From: JBQTGK01 sp052400665
GTDB lineage: Bacteria > Bacteroidota > Bacteroidia > Bacteroidales > Marinifilaceae
Direction: 5' to 3' (one strand)
NCBI GenBank assembly: GCA_052400665.1
Contig: JBQTGK010000008.1
Length of the DNA stretch: 64,000 nucleotides
Numbering within the stretch: position 1 is the stretch's first letter; every line of letters starts with the position of its first letter. The position numbers and the translations under genes were made by a program. Below are positions 46,348-55,503 of this stretch, in pieces. A model generated the notes under the pieces. It did not search any database. It worked only from the letters and a program-made list of their open reading frames with translations, and was not told the DNA's origin.

Positions 46348-47343
46348 ATGACAGACAGAAAAAAGGATCACATTGAATTGGCTTTTCGTTCTCAAATAAA
46401 GAACGCCTTAAGAGATGATAGATTTAATTATGAACCTATGATTAATTCTCATCCTAAGAAAGAAGATACTAACTTTACTTTCTTAGGTAAAAATTTACAA
46501 ACGCCAATTTGGGTTTCCAGTATGACGGGAGGCACCGAGTTAGCAGGTAAAATAAATAGTAATTTAGCTCGTGCCTGCGCCGAATTTGGCATGGGAATGG
46601 GCTTAGGATCCTGTCGCTCTCTTTTAGATAACAATAAACATTTCTCAGATTTTGATGTTCGCTCCATTATTGGCGATAGTTTACCTTTGTATGCAAATCT
46701 GGGCATTTGTCAGATCGAAGAATTAATTCAAACAAAAGAGACAGGTAAAATCGTTAATCTGATTAATCGTTTACGTGCCGATGGATTAATTATTCATGTT
46801 AACCCATTACAGGAATGGCTTCAGCCTGAAGGCGATCTAATAAATCAATCACCCATAGAAAGTATCAAATACCTACTTAACAACGTAGATTTTCCAATTA
46901 TTGTGAAAGAAGTTGGACAAGGAATGGGGCCTGAAAGTTTAAAGGCATTGCTGCAGCTTCCTCTTCAGGCAATTGAATTTGCAGCTTATGGAGGAACTAA
47001 TTTTGCCAAAATAGAATTGATGCGAAATTCCGATTCTCAGAATAAACTATTCGAACCTTTGTCCTTAATTGGACATTCGGCCAATCAAATGGTAGATTGG
47101 GTAAATGAAATTGTGGCTACTAATCCTCAGATAAAATGTAAAGAAATAATCATTTCGGGAGGAATTCAAAATTTTCTGGACGGATACTATTTCATGGAAA
47201 AATCAGGGCTCCCGGCCATATACGGACAAGCCTCCTCTCTATTAAAGTATGCTAAAGAATCTTACGAAGAACTAAGAACATATTTAGAATTGCAAAAAAA
47301 AGGCTTACAGCTTTCTAAAAGTTTCTTACATCTAAAAAGATAA
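46348..47343 (+). CDS. fni: Type II isopentenyl-diphosphate isomerase (FMN-dependent)
   Basis: 331 residues, TIM-barrel flavoprotein. Start RKKDHIELAF (the family's RKxDHI box), VSSMTGGTE, MGMGLGSCRSLL, DGLIIHVNPLQEWLQPEGD (in part: HVNPLQEWLQPEGD), IIVKEVGQGM and IEFAAYGGTNFAKIE. These are the conserved segments of Idi-2, which interconverts isopentenyl and dimethylallyl diphosphate using reduced FMN and Mg2+. It is the terminal step of the mevalonate route encoded downstream. It follows the acyl-CoA dehydrogenase by 9 bases; a gap of 125 bases separates it from HMG-CoA reductase, which may therefore have an additional promoter. Confidence 0.93.
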   Translation: MTDRKKDHIELAFRSQIKNALRDDRFNYEPMINSHPKKEDTNFTFLGKNLQTPIWVSSMTGGTELAGKINSNLARACAEFGMGMGLGSCRSLLDNNKHFSDFDVRSIIGDSLPLYANLGICQIEELIQTKETGKIVNLINRLRADGLIIHVNPLQEWLQPEGDLINQSPIESIKYLLNNVDFPIIVKEVGQGMGPESLKALLQLPLQAIEFAAYGGTNFAKIELMRNSDSQNKLFEPLSLIGHSANQMVDWVNEIVATNPQIKCKEIIISGGIQNFLDGYYFMEKSGLPAIYGQASSLLKYAKESYEELRTYLELQKKGLQLSKSFLHLKR

Positions 47344-47468
47344 GATTTTCACCTAAAAAGGCATCCGTTTTTTGGGACATCTGCATAAAAAATCTAATTT
47401 AGGACTTTCGGATGTTTTATTATTTTTCTAGCTGGTTTTAAATCAGTAAAAAATTAACATGAAAAGAT

Positions 47469-48800
47469 ATGAAGCGAAAAACAATCATTTCAGGTTTTTC
47501 AAAATTATCTCGCGAAGAGAAAATGGAAAAAATGGGTGAATTAACTGGGAGTGCTGAGCAAATTAAAGCCAAGCTCGACAGTTTTCGTCTACAAAATACA
47601 GAGCAGCAAAATCTGTTGGATGAAATTAGTGAAAATACTCTTGCTAATTTTTACCTTCCCTTTGGTGTTGCTCCTAACTTTCTGATTAATGACCACTTGT
47701 ATCACATTCCAATGGTTATTGAAGAGAGTTCTGTGATTGCTGCAGCATCACGATCGGCAAAGTTTTGGGCCAGGCATGGAGGATTTAACGCGCAGGTTGT
47801 TTCTGTTGTAAAATCGGGACAAGTTCATTTTATCTGGAAAGGTGAAACAAATAAATTACATAATTTGCTACCTGAATTAAAATTTGACCTGTTTAGGGCA
47901 AGTCAGGAATTAACAATAAATATGCGCAAAAGAGGTGGCGGCATTCAGAATATAGAATTAATTGACCTTTCTGATAAAATGGAAAATTATTATCAGCTGC
48001 ATGTTACTTTCGATACTGCAGATTCTATGGGTGCTAATTTTATTAACTCATGCCTAGAGAAAATAGCTCAACAAACGAAACATTTCTTTAAACATTATGA
48101 GGGACTCTCTGATGTTGAACGGGAATGCGAAGTAATTATGTCTATACTCTCTAATTACACCCCCGACTGCCTGGTAGAATGCTCGGTAGAGTGCAGCCTA
48201 GATGAATTAGATAATATTCATCCAGGAATTAGCGGAAAAGAATTTGCCAGTAGATTTCAAAAGGCTTCTAAAATTGCAGAACTCGATATTTACAGGGCCA
48301 CAACTCATAATAAAGGAATTTTTAATGGCATTGATGCAGTAGCTTTGGCCACAGGAAACGATTTTCGCGCCATTGAGGCAAACGGGCATGCTTACGCTTC
48401 TAAGACCGGAAAATATAAAAGCTTAAGTAAGGCCAGCATATCAGATAAGCGATTTCATTACCAGGTAAAAATGCCACTCTCTTTAGGAACCGTTGGTGGC
48501 TTAACAAGCTTGCATCCTTTGGCAAAATTTGGACTCGAATTGCTAGGTAAACCTTCGGCAAAAGAGTTAATGATGATTACGGCTGCCGCCGGACTGGCAA
48601 ATAATTTTGGTGCTTTGCGTTCTTTAATCACCACTGGAATTCAAAAAGGACACATGAAAATGCATTTAACAAATTTATTGAATGCTTTAAAGGCAGATTA
48701 CGAAGAAAAAAAACAGGCCTTGGAATATTTTGCACACAAAACTGTCTCTTACAACGAGGTAGAAACCTTTATAAATTCACTCAGAACTAAGCTACAATAG
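47469..48800 (+). CDS. mvaA: HMG-CoA reductase, class II
   Basis: 443 residues, soluble (no membrane domain). Conserved segments: SENTLANFYLPFGVAPNF, IPMVIEESSVIAAASRSAKFW (in part: EESSVIAAASRSAKFW), DSMGANFINSCLE, KGIFNGIDAVALATGNDFRA (catalytic Lys region, in part) and LGTVGGLTSLHPLAK. This is the class II form, as in Pseudomonas mevalonii and staphylococci. It reduces HMG-CoA to mevalonate (two NAD(P)H) or works in reverse; with three downstream GHMP genes the biosynthetic direction is expected. It ends 3 bases before the next gene. No HMG-CoA synthase or acetoacetyl-CoA thiolase gene is in the window. Confidence 0.93.
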   Translation: MKRKTIISGFSKLSREEKMEKMGELTGSAEQIKAKLDSFRLQNTEQQNLLDEISENTLANFYLPFGVAPNFLINDHLYHIPMVIEESSVIAAASRSAKFWARHGGFNAQVVSVVKSGQVHFIWKGETNKLHNLLPELKFDLFRASQELTINMRKRGGGIQNIELIDLSDKMENYYQLHVTFDTADSMGANFINSCLEKIAQQTKHFFKHYEGLSDVERECEVIMSILSNYTPDCLVECSVECSLDELDNIHPGISGKEFASRFQKASKIAELDIYRATTHNKGIFNGIDAVALATGNDFRAIEANGHAYASKTGKYKSLSKASISDKRFHYQVKMPLSLGTVGGLTSLHPLAKFGLELLGKPSAKELMMITAAAGLANNFGALRSLITTGIQKGHMKMHLTNLLNALKADYEEKKQALEYFAHKTVSYNEVETFINSLRTKLQ

Positions 48801-48803
48801 AAT

Positions 48804-49730
48804 TTGAAATCTTTACACAAATATTATTCGAATGCTAAATTTCTGCTAACAGGTGAATATCTTGTTTTGCATGGAGCCTTAGCACTTGCTATTCCCTTAA
48901 AGTATGGACAAGTATTGGAGGTTTTCGAATCAGAGAAATCGCATTTGGAGTGGCAAGCCTACGAAAAAGGTAAATTATGGTTAAATTTTTCAATTTCAAA
49001 TCAAGAGATTACAAATCAGACTGATGAAGGAGAAACAGCAAAAGATTTTGTTTGTTTTCTTTTGAATAAAGCCAAAGTTTTAAATCCTGATTTTTTAAGA
49101 ATTTCGAAGCTAAAAGTAAGAACTGAAATCGATTTTGACCGGAATTGGGGTTTAGGTAGTAGTTCTACTTTAATCAATAATGTAGCCAAATGGGCTGAAG
49201 TTAATCCGTACCAGTTGCATTCACTGGTTTCAAATGGATCTGGCTATGATATTGCATCGGCAAACAATCGTAAACCCATTTTATTTCGCAGGAATGGAAA
49301 TTACCCTTTAATATATACTGTTAATTTATCTCCCCCTTTTGCCAATCAGTTATACTTTGCTTATTTAGGAAAAAAACAAAAAAGCACAGACTCGGTTCGT
49401 AGCTTCCTAAAAAACAACACTTTAAAAATCGAATTTATCGATCAGATAAGCCAAATAAGTAAAGATATTCTTTCGGCTGATAGTGCTGATGTTTTTGATA
49501 ATTTAGTTGAGATACATGAACAACTAATATCTAACATATTGGGACAAAAATGTATTAAAGAAAAATTATTTCCCGATTTTAAAGGATCTGTAAAATCACT
49601 GGGAGCCTGGGGTGGTGATTTTATTATGCTGAGAAGTAATTTGAGTAGAGCTGAAATTCACTCTTATTTTTACAAAGCAGGACTAACAAAAATATTATCC
49701 TGGAATGAAATGGTACTAGGTACAAACTAA
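48804..49730 (+). CDS. GYDIA-family GHMP kinase, candidate phosphomevalonate kinase
   Basis: 308 residues, starting at a TTG 3 bases after mvaA (a start consistent with KYYSNAKFLLTGEYLVLHG). GHMP-kinase features: LLTGEYLVLHGALALAIPL, the ATP-binding GLGSSSTL, and the GYDIA signature in SGYDIASANN that names this family in Bacteroidota. Such proteins sit in flavobacterial mevalonate clusters; the pathway from mevalonate to IPP needs mevalonate kinase, phosphomevalonate kinase and decarboxylase, and the other two are identifiable here, so this is the natural candidate for the phosphomevalonate kinase step. That function is inference, not established for this family to my knowledge. Confidence 0.8.
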   Translation: MKSLHKYYSNAKFLLTGEYLVLHGALALAIPLKYGQVLEVFESEKSHLEWQAYEKGKLWLNFSISNQEITNQTDEGETAKDFVCFLLNKAKVLNPDFLRISKLKVRTEIDFDRNWGLGSSSTLINNVAKWAEVNPYQLHSLVSNGSGYDIASANNRKPILFRRNGNYPLIYTVNLSPPFANQLYFAYLGKKQKSTDSVRSFLKNNTLKIEFIDQISQISKDILSADSADVFDNLVEIHEQLISNILGQKCIKEKLFPDFKGSVKSLGAWGGDFIMLRSNLSRAEIHSYFYKAGLTKILSWNEMVLGTN

Positions 49731-49749
49731 ATAAATTACTTGCTAAACG

Positions 49750-50802
49750 ATGACAAATAGTTCAAATTCAGGATCTGTAGGTTGGGAAAGTCCTTCGAAT
49801 ATTGCTTTAATAAAATATTGGGGCAAAAAAGAGAATCAGCTCCCTTGTAATCCATCAATAAGCATGAGCTTACAGAATTCATTTTCCCGTACTAAGCTCA
49901 CATATCAGGCCAAAGGGAAAGAAAACTTATTAAGCTTTTTATTCGAAGGTAAAAAGCAAAAGCAGTTTGAACTACGAATTGCAAATTTATTTGAGAACCT
50001 GTCTGATCATTTTAATTTTCTTAAGGAATTTCAAATCACTATTTCTTCCGAAAATACTTTTCCACATTCGGCAGGAATAGCCAGCTCGGCTTCGGCAATG
50101 AGTTCTTTAGCACTTTGTTTGTGCAGCATGGAAGAAGAAGTAAAAGGAATTAAAATGAGCAAAGCTGAGTTCCATAAAAAAGCAAGTATTATTGCCCGAT
50201 TAGGTTCAGGAAGTGCTTCCCGATCGATTTATGGAGACTTTGTTGCCTGGGGAAAAAGCAAGTCTCTTTCCAATTCGTCCGATGAATATGCAATTCCCAT
50301 TTCACAAACTACTCATCCTGTTTTTCAGGATTTTCAGGATACAATTTTGCTGGTTAGTTCTAAAAAGAAGGAAGTCTCGAGTTCGGTAGGACATCAATTA
50401 ATGAATAATCATCCTTATGCATCGTCTCGTTTTGCTCAGGCAAATACAAATTTTGATAGAATGATAGCTGTATTGCAATCGGGTAATCTGGACGAATTTA
50501 TCGAGATTATGGAAAATGAAGCATTAAGTCTGCATGCTTTAATGATGAATTCGACACCTTCCTACACATTACTAAAGCCAAATACGCTTGAATTAATCGA
50601 AAGAATTAAATCTTTTCGTTCGAGCACTAAAATTCCTATTGGATTTACTTTAGATGCAGGACCTAATATCCATTTACTATATCCTAAATCGGAAAATGAA
50701 AAAATCATACCTTTTATTAATTCGGAATTAACTTCCTTTCTTGAAAAAGGGAAATACATTCTCGATAAAAGAGGAAAAGGACCACAAAAACTTAAAATCT
50801 AG
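49750..50802 (+). CDS. mvaD: Diphosphomevalonate decarboxylase
   Basis: 350 residues, GHMP-superfamily. GWESPSNIALIKYWGKK at the N terminus is the diagnostic decarboxylase segment (normally PxNIAxIKYWGK), followed by LPCNPSISMSLQ, the ATP-binding SAGIASSASAMSSLAL, RLGSGSASRSIYGDF and, near the end, GFTLDAGPNIHLLYP. It makes isopentenyl diphosphate from mevalonate 5-diphosphate with ATP. It follows the GYDIA kinase by 19 bases and precedes mevalonate kinase by 6. Confidence 0.94.
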   Translation: MTNSSNSGSVGWESPSNIALIKYWGKKENQLPCNPSISMSLQNSFSRTKLTYQAKGKENLLSFLFEGKKQKQFELRIANLFENLSDHFNFLKEFQITISSENTFPHSAGIASSASAMSSLALCLCSMEEEVKGIKMSKAEFHKKASIIARLGSGSASRSIYGDFVAWGKSKSLSNSSDEYAIPISQTTHPVFQDFQDTILLVSSKKKEVSSSVGHQLMNNHPYASSRFAQANTNFDRMIAVLQSGNLDEFIEIMENEALSLHALMMNSTPSYTLLKPNTLELIERIKSFRSSTKIPIGFTLDAGPNIHLLYPKSENEKIIPFINSELTSFLEKGKYILDKRGKGPQKLKI

Positions 50803-50808
50803 AAAATA

Positions 50809-51771
50809 GTGAGAAAACATCCGAACATATTTTATGCAAAAATTCTTCTTTTTGGCGAGTATAGTGTTTTACTAAACTCAATGGGCTTAAGCATTCCGTA
50901 CACTCATTTTAAAGGAGAATTAAGTTTCATTGGTGAGGATAAATATACCGATCGCAATTTTGCCAAACGATCTAATTCAGAATTACTCAAATTCTTAAAG
51001 TATCTTAAGAGTAATGCTAAAGAATATGATTCTTTACTTGATTTATCAACCTTTGAAAATGATATCAACAATAAATTGTATTTTGAATCGAGTATTCCGG
51101 AAAGTTATGGTTTAGGTAGTTCGGGAGCTTTATGTGCATCTGTTTATAAAAAGTATGGCATTAAGCCAATTGGAAACAGTAAAAAACTGAATAATAGAGA
51201 AATAATACAACTAAAAAGTATTTTGGCTAAACTCGAATCTGGTTTTCATGGTAAAAGTTCAGGTTTAGATCCTTTAAATTCTTACTTAAAAGTTCCTCTA
51301 CTAATTCATAATCAAAATAACATTGAGCAGGTTAGCTTACCAGGAAAAAAATTTGGTAAAGACAGTGCAATCTTTTTAATTAACTCACAAAAGTCGGGAA
51401 ATACAGAACCTCTGGTTCGTTCTTTTTTAAATAAATATGAAGATAAAAAGTTCGCCAATTTAATGGAGCAAGAACTAATTCCTAAAAATAATAAATGCAT
51501 TCAGGAATTGGTCAATGGAAATGCAGACTCTTTTTTTTCAGAATTGAATCAATTTTCAGAATTTCAATTCACCCATTTTAAATCGATGATTCCCGATAAT
51601 TTTATGGATATCTGGCACGAAGGCTTGCACTCACAACAATTCTGGATAAAACTATGTGGCTCGGGAGGTGGAGGTTACCTATTAGGTTTTACCAAAAACT
51701 ATTCAAACACAAAAAAAATTATGCAAGGAAAAGGATATGATATTGTTACCGTTTATGAGAATGAAAAGTAG
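50809..51771 (+). CDS. mvk: Mevalonate kinase
   Basis: 320 residues starting at a GTG 6 bases after mvaD. KILLFGEYSVLLNSMGLSIP is the N-terminal mevalonate-kinase box; the phosphate loop is SYGLGSSGALCASVY; a HGKSSGLDPLNSY segment contains the catalytic Asp region; the C-terminal LCGSGGGGYLLGF is the third GHMP motif. It phosphorylates mevalonate to 5-phosphomevalonate. Last gene of the cluster; about 45 bases on is the terminator of the opposite operon. Confidence 0.88.
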   Translation: MRKHPNIFYAKILLFGEYSVLLNSMGLSIPYTHFKGELSFIGEDKYTDRNFAKRSNSELLKFLKYLKSNAKEYDSLLDLSTFENDINNKLYFESSIPESYGLGSSGALCASVYKKYGIKPIGNSKKLNNREIIQLKSILAKLESGFHGKSSGLDPLNSYLKVPLLIHNQNNIEQVSLPGKKFGKDSAIFLINSQKSGNTEPLVRSFLNKYEDKKFANLMEQELIPKNNKCIQELVNGNADSFFSELNQFSEFQFTHFKSMIPDNFMDIWHEGLHSQQFWIKLCGSGGGGYLLGFTKNYSNTKKIMQGKGYDIVTVYENEK

Positions 51772-51818
51772 AGAAAAATACCTGATCTGCATAATAATGC
51801 TCTATTAATTTTCATAAG

Positions 51819-51850
51819 CAAAAAAAGGTGAGCAAAAAATAAGCCCACCT
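51819..51850 (-). terminator. Terminator of the ferrous iron operon
   Basis: Minus strand: an 8-bp stem AGGTGGGC (51843-51850) with GCTCACCT (51826-51833, one G-U pair), 9-base loop, then a run of seven T. It is 57 bases after the end of the FeoB membrane gene and also lies behind the plus-strand mevalonate kinase gene. Confidence 0.8.
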
Positions 51851-51906
51851 CATCCCTTTCCTATAGTTGCCCATATTTTCTGATTGACTTAGTTTTATTT
51901 GCCTTT

Positions 51907-53340
51907 TTAATGAAACAAAAGCCAGATTTGTGTGGTAAAGAACGTAACGATGAATCCTAAAACGACAGGTAAAAATGTGGAAACCAATGTCCATTTAGTA
52001 CTGTTTGTTTCTTTATATATAGTATAAATAGTAGTAGAACAAGGATTATGCAACAAACTAAATAACATTAGATTAACAGCAGTTAACAGAGTCCATCCTC
52101 CTGCATGAAGAATGTTGGCGGTATCAGAAATAGAATCCAATTCAAACATTACACCCGAACCGGCACCCAAACCCGTTAGTTTTGTTGTTAAAACCGTAAG
52201 CATTAAAATGGTAGGAATAACAATTTCATTTGCAGGTATTGCAATGATATAAGCTAACAGAATTACCCCATTAAGTCCAAAGATGAGCGAAAACGGGTTC
52301 GACCATTCTATAAAATGTTCGGCAATGCTCAAGTCTCCAATATGAATATTAGAAACGAGCCAAATAAGTATTCCGGCAGGAGCTGCAAAAACAATCGCAC
52401 GCCATAAAACAATTAAAGTACGGTCAATCAAAGAGGTGTATAAGGTTTGCCAAATACGAGGTGGACGATAAGGAGGTAATTCAAGGCTAAAAGACGAAGC
52501 CTCTCCTTTTAGTACCGATTTACTCAAGCCCCACGAAACCACCAGGCTAAAAAAGATACCTAATAAGGCAACAGCAACTACTGCTCCGGCAGATACAATA
52601 CCAGCAACACCGGCAGGAACCATTCCTCCAATAAAAATTGAAGCAATAAGAATCTGAGTAGGCCATCGACCATTACACAAGGAAAAGTTATTGGTAATAA
52701 TGGCAATTAAACGTTCTCTTGGACTATCAATTACCCTTGCTGCCACAACTCCAGCGGCATTACAACCAAATCCCATACTCATAGTTAAGGCTTGTTTACC
52801 ATGCGCCCCGGCTTTACGAAATAAATTATCCATATTAAAAGCCACGCGAGGCAGGTAGCCCAAATCTTCAAGCAAGGTGAAGATAGGAAAAAAGATGGCC
52901 ATAGGAGGTAACATCACTGCAATAACCCAGGCCAATGCAAGGTAAGCACCATCAATTAGAACACCATCTAACCACCAGGGCATATTTATATATGCTGCGA
53001 AATCCTTTAACAAGGGATGTACTGTATCAATTAGCAAAGAAGCCAGTAAGCCCGACGGATAGTTTGCCCCAGCAACCGTAAGCCAGAAAACAACTGCTAA
53101 AAGCAAAAACATAAGCGGAAAACCAAGCAACTTACTAGTCACAACCTTATCGATTTTTAAATCAAAACTATAGGCTTCTTTTTCCCCTTTTTGCTTTACT
53201 GTTTTGTTAGATATTCGAGAGGCGTCTTTATAGATGGATTCAATAATGGAATCGTGAAAATCAGTACCTAAATCCCATCGGGCCGAATTTGCTGCTGAAA
53301 TTATTTCTTCGCCTTTTGATTTTATCTTTGTGTTTTTCAT
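51907..53340 (-). CDS. feoB: FeoB membrane domain (split gene, C-terminal part)
   Basis: 477 residues from the ATG at 53340, 10 bases after the G-protein gene (an in-frame TTG at 53361 would overlap it). It starts in the helical region that follows the GTPase domain (residues 1-60), then LKIDKVVTSKLLGFPL and the two Gate domains with about 8-9 membrane spans; MGFGCNAAGV (about 189-198) is the strongly conserved Cys-containing FeoB motif. Ferrous iron crosses the inner membrane here. FeoB is normally one chain of 700-780 residues; the two genes together give 740, so the protein is split exactly between the G/spacer part and the membrane part with no evident loss. Confidence 0.9.
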   Translation of the reverse strand: MKNTKIKSKGEEIISAANSARWDLGTDFHDSIIESIYKDASRISNKTVKQKGEKEAYSFDLKIDKVVTSKLLGFPLMFLLLAVVFWLTVAGANYPSGLLASLLIDTVHPLLKDFAAYINMPWWLDGVLIDGAYLALAWVIAVMLPPMAIFFPIFTLLEDLGYLPRVAFNMDNLFRKAGAHGKQALTMSMGFGCNAAGVVAARVIDSPRERLIAIITNNFSLCNGRWPTQILIASIFIGGMVPAGVAGIVSAGAVVAVALLGIFFSLVVSWGLSKSVLKGEASSFSLELPPYRPPRIWQTLYTSLIDRTLIVLWRAIVFAAPAGILIWLVSNIHIGDLSIAEHFIEWSNPFSLIFGLNGVILLAYIIAIPANEIVIPTILMLTVLTTKLTGLGAGSGVMFELDSISDTANILHAGGWTLLTAVNLMLFSLLHNPCSTTIYTIYKETNSTKWTLVSTFLPVVLGFIVTFFTTQIWLLFH

Positions 53341-53350
53341 GTTGTGTGAA

Positions 53351-54142
53351 CTAATTTTCAATGGTTAAATCGTCCTCATGCAAATTTCCAATTTCACCTG
53401 ATCTGATGGCTTCGATAATACTATTATCACCTTCGAGCAAACGCATGGCCACCCAATTTACATTCGGTAAATCAGGATAAGCCTCCCTGATTTTTTCCGA
53501 TAATGATTCTATGGCATGATTCAATTTTTTTGAACTGCTTTTTATTTTAGGAGGTTTGCACACGTATTTACCGGTTGCCACTTCTTCAATGGCCTGAAGC
53601 AACTCGTTCATCCCCTGATTTCGTCGGGCAGATGCCGGTATAACGGGGATTCCTAGTTCTTTGGATAAAGCTCGCACATCAATTTCGAGATTATTGCGTT
53701 TTGCTTCATCTATTAGGTTTACACAAAGTACGGCTCTGTCGGTCAGCTCCAGTATTTGTAAGACTAAATTTAAATTTCGTTCCAGGCGGGTAGCATCGGC
53801 AACAATTACGGTAACATCAGGTTGACCAAACAAAATAAAATCGCGGGCAACTTCTTCATCGGTACTTGTTGATAATAAGGAATAAGTTCCGGGAAGGTCA
53901 ACAATCTTGTACCTTTTTTCATTAAAAACAAAGCCTCCTTCAGCTCGTGATACCGTTTTACCCGGCCAGTTTCCTGTATGCTGTCGTAATCCTGTAAGGT
54001 TATTAAAGACGGTACTCTTTCCTGTATTCGGATTACCTGCCATGGTAATCACGTAATCTACATTTTCGAGATTAACACCTAATTTTACCAGATTCGCCTT
54101 ATTATGTGCCGGACAATTGGCACAATTATTTGGTGTGTTCAT
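53351..54142 (-). CDS. feoB: FeoB GTPase domain (split gene, N-terminal part)
   Basis: 263 residues. N-terminal C-x-x-C (Cys7, Cys10 in NCANCPAH), then the G domain: G1 GNPNTGKST (36-44), G2 region TGNWPGKTVS, G3 DLPG (82-85), G4 NLID (142-145), G5 SAR (171-173). A GDI-like helical segment (200-263) follows, ending at the split. It hydrolyses GTP to drive or gate Fe2+ uptake by the membrane protein encoded 10 bases on. The Cys pair is unusual at this position and could bind a metal. It starts 6 bases after the regulator gene. Confidence 0.92.
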   Translation of the reverse strand: MNTPNNCANCPAHNKANLVKLGVNLENVDYVITMAGNPNTGKSTVFNNLTGLRQHTGNWPGKTVSRAEGGFVFNEKRYKIVDLPGTYSLLSTSTDEEVARDFILFGQPDVTVIVADATRLERNLNLVLQILELTDRAVLCVNLIDEAKRNNLEIDVRALSKELGIPVIPASARRNQGMNELLQAIEEVATGKYVCKPPKIKSSSKKLNHAIESLSEKIREAYPDLPNVNWVAMRLLEGDNSIIEAIRSGEIGNLHEDDLTIEN

Positions 54143-54148
54143 TTTCTT

Positions 54149-55183
54149 TTAATTTTTGGCGTTAATAAATACCTGATCGGCATGTTGTTTTCTAATACCA
54201 ATAGTTGTACCCATTACTCTATATCCAACAGGGTCGCCCGATGCACTCCTCATAACAGCTGAAATGCTACTCCCGGGAACAATTCCTAAATCCATTAATC
54301 GCCGGCGCTGCTGTCCTCTGCAATTTGGCGAAATCCCCATAATTTCAGCCTGCTCACCTATTTTTAGCGATGACAATAAGTCGTGCTTCGGTATTTTTGT
54401 TAATTCATCAACTGTTTTTTCAACGGTTATATTACCAGCAAATAAGGGGGTTAGCACACATTCTTCATCATTGGCAACAAAGGTTATTTTTTTATCGCTA
54501 ACTTCAGTAACATACACCGGGAGTCCCGGATATAAACCCAATACCGCTAATTGTTCATAGATGCTTTTGGGTTCATCTTCCAAATGAATAATTCGTCCCA
54601 TTTCTCCTTCCTTCAGGGCACTTAAAAGCATGCCTTTAGGTTTAGGCAGTTCACCTTTTATGGTGGGTATGGGGTCGCCATGCGGGTCAAAAACCGGATT
54701 CCCCATTTTTGCAGCCAGCTTTTCTGTTTCTTCTTCAGTTACAAGGTGCTCAATTCTGTCCGCTTCGTTATGCCAATCGCTTGGAGATATACTTGAGTGG
54801 TCGGCAAGATAGCGTTCCCATATCCTGTGAATCCTTACAATACGCAATGCGTAAGAACGTCCGGCATCGGTTATGCTTACTACCTGATTGTTAACCTTAA
54901 CCAATTCCAGTTCTGTTAATCGATTAAACAACCTGCTGGCTTTATCTAAAGTAATATTTAAATGTCCGGCCAAGCCATGAATAGTACAACTTGATTTGGT
55001 GTATTCACAATTGAATATAAATTTTAAAGCATCTTCTATTAAAACGCGTTCATTATTATTTCTGAACCTGGAAATTAAAGCCAAACCCCCTTTTTGAGGC
55101 CATAAAAACCAAAAGAAAACTATTGTAGCCAGTAGTCCTATTAAAAGCGCTACCCCCGGTTGTATTAATAAAATGGTTAACAT
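54149..55183 (-). CDS. Membrane-anchored DtxR-like regulator fused to two FeoA domains
   Basis: 344 residues in four parts: a hydrophobic anchor (about 5-28), a winged helix-turn-helix of the DtxR/MntR type (45-112, HGLAGHLNITLDKASRLFNRL, in part), the DtxR metal-binding/dimerisation helices (113-180: HRIWERYL, WHNEADRIEHL, NPVFDPHGDPIP, with His119, His138 and His146 as candidate ligands), and two tandem FeoA/SH3-like domains (184-257 and 267-340, the second with GISPNCRGQQRRRLMDLGIVPGS in part). No separate feoA is present, so these domains may serve FeoB. A metal-sensing DNA-binding domain tied to the membrane is uncommon. First gene of the operon. Confidence 0.88.
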   Translation of the reverse strand: MLTILLIQPGVALLIGLLATIVFFWFLWPQKGGLALISRFRNNNERVLIEDALKFIFNCEYTKSSCTIHGLAGHLNITLDKASRLFNRLTELELVKVNNQVVSITDAGRSYALRIVRIHRIWERYLADHSSISPSDWHNEADRIEHLVTEEETEKLAAKMGNPVFDPHGDPIPTIKGELPKPKGMLLSALKEGEMGRIIHLEDEPKSIYEQLAVLGLYPGLPVYVTEVSDKKITFVANDEECVLTPLFAGNITVEKTVDELTKIPKHDLLSSLKIGEQAEIMGISPNCRGQQRRRLMDLGIVPGSSISAVMRSASGDPVGYRVMGTTIGIRKQHADQVFINAKN

Positions 55184-55374
55184 TATTATAAAATTTGCTC
55201 GTTAAACTTAAAATCATTTGGCTAATCAATAAAATCAATAACCTTAAATTATTCGATATCTCCTTTTTCAGGAAGCAAGCCGTTACATATAACAAACATA
55301 CCCAAATTGTCTGATACTGCAATCCTCAGGCAAAAGAATAAAAATAACCTACAATTACAGTGCCTTCATTCCTT

Positions 55375-55499
55375 TATTTCAAGGCTTTTATTTTAAACAA
55401 GGGTTGACACATGTTTTGGTTGCCCATTTTGCAGCTATTCACTTTCAAATGATGCTTAGGTTTACAACAAGCACAACCATCAAATACCCTAATTAACAA
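55375..55499 (-). other. Possible Cys-rich micro-ORF, 41 codons
   Basis: From a TTG at 55499 the frame encodes a short peptide with GCACCKPKHH, then NSCKMGNQNMC and a basic tail (five Cys in about 25 residues). The pattern suggests metal binding, but there is no ATG start and it lies directly behind a broken transporter, so it may be debris. Between it and the iron operon (55184-55374) I see nothing. Confidence 0.25.
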
Positions 55500-55503
55500 G
55501 TAT

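Noticed and set aside
53351..53361. Overlap of the two FeoB genes through a start at 53361
   Set aside because: That start is a TTG; the ATG at 53340 leaves a normal 10-base gap.
55056..55322. Minus-strand frame across the start of the DtxR-FeoA gene
   Set aside because: It overlaps the real N-terminus in another frame and lacks any recognisable feature.
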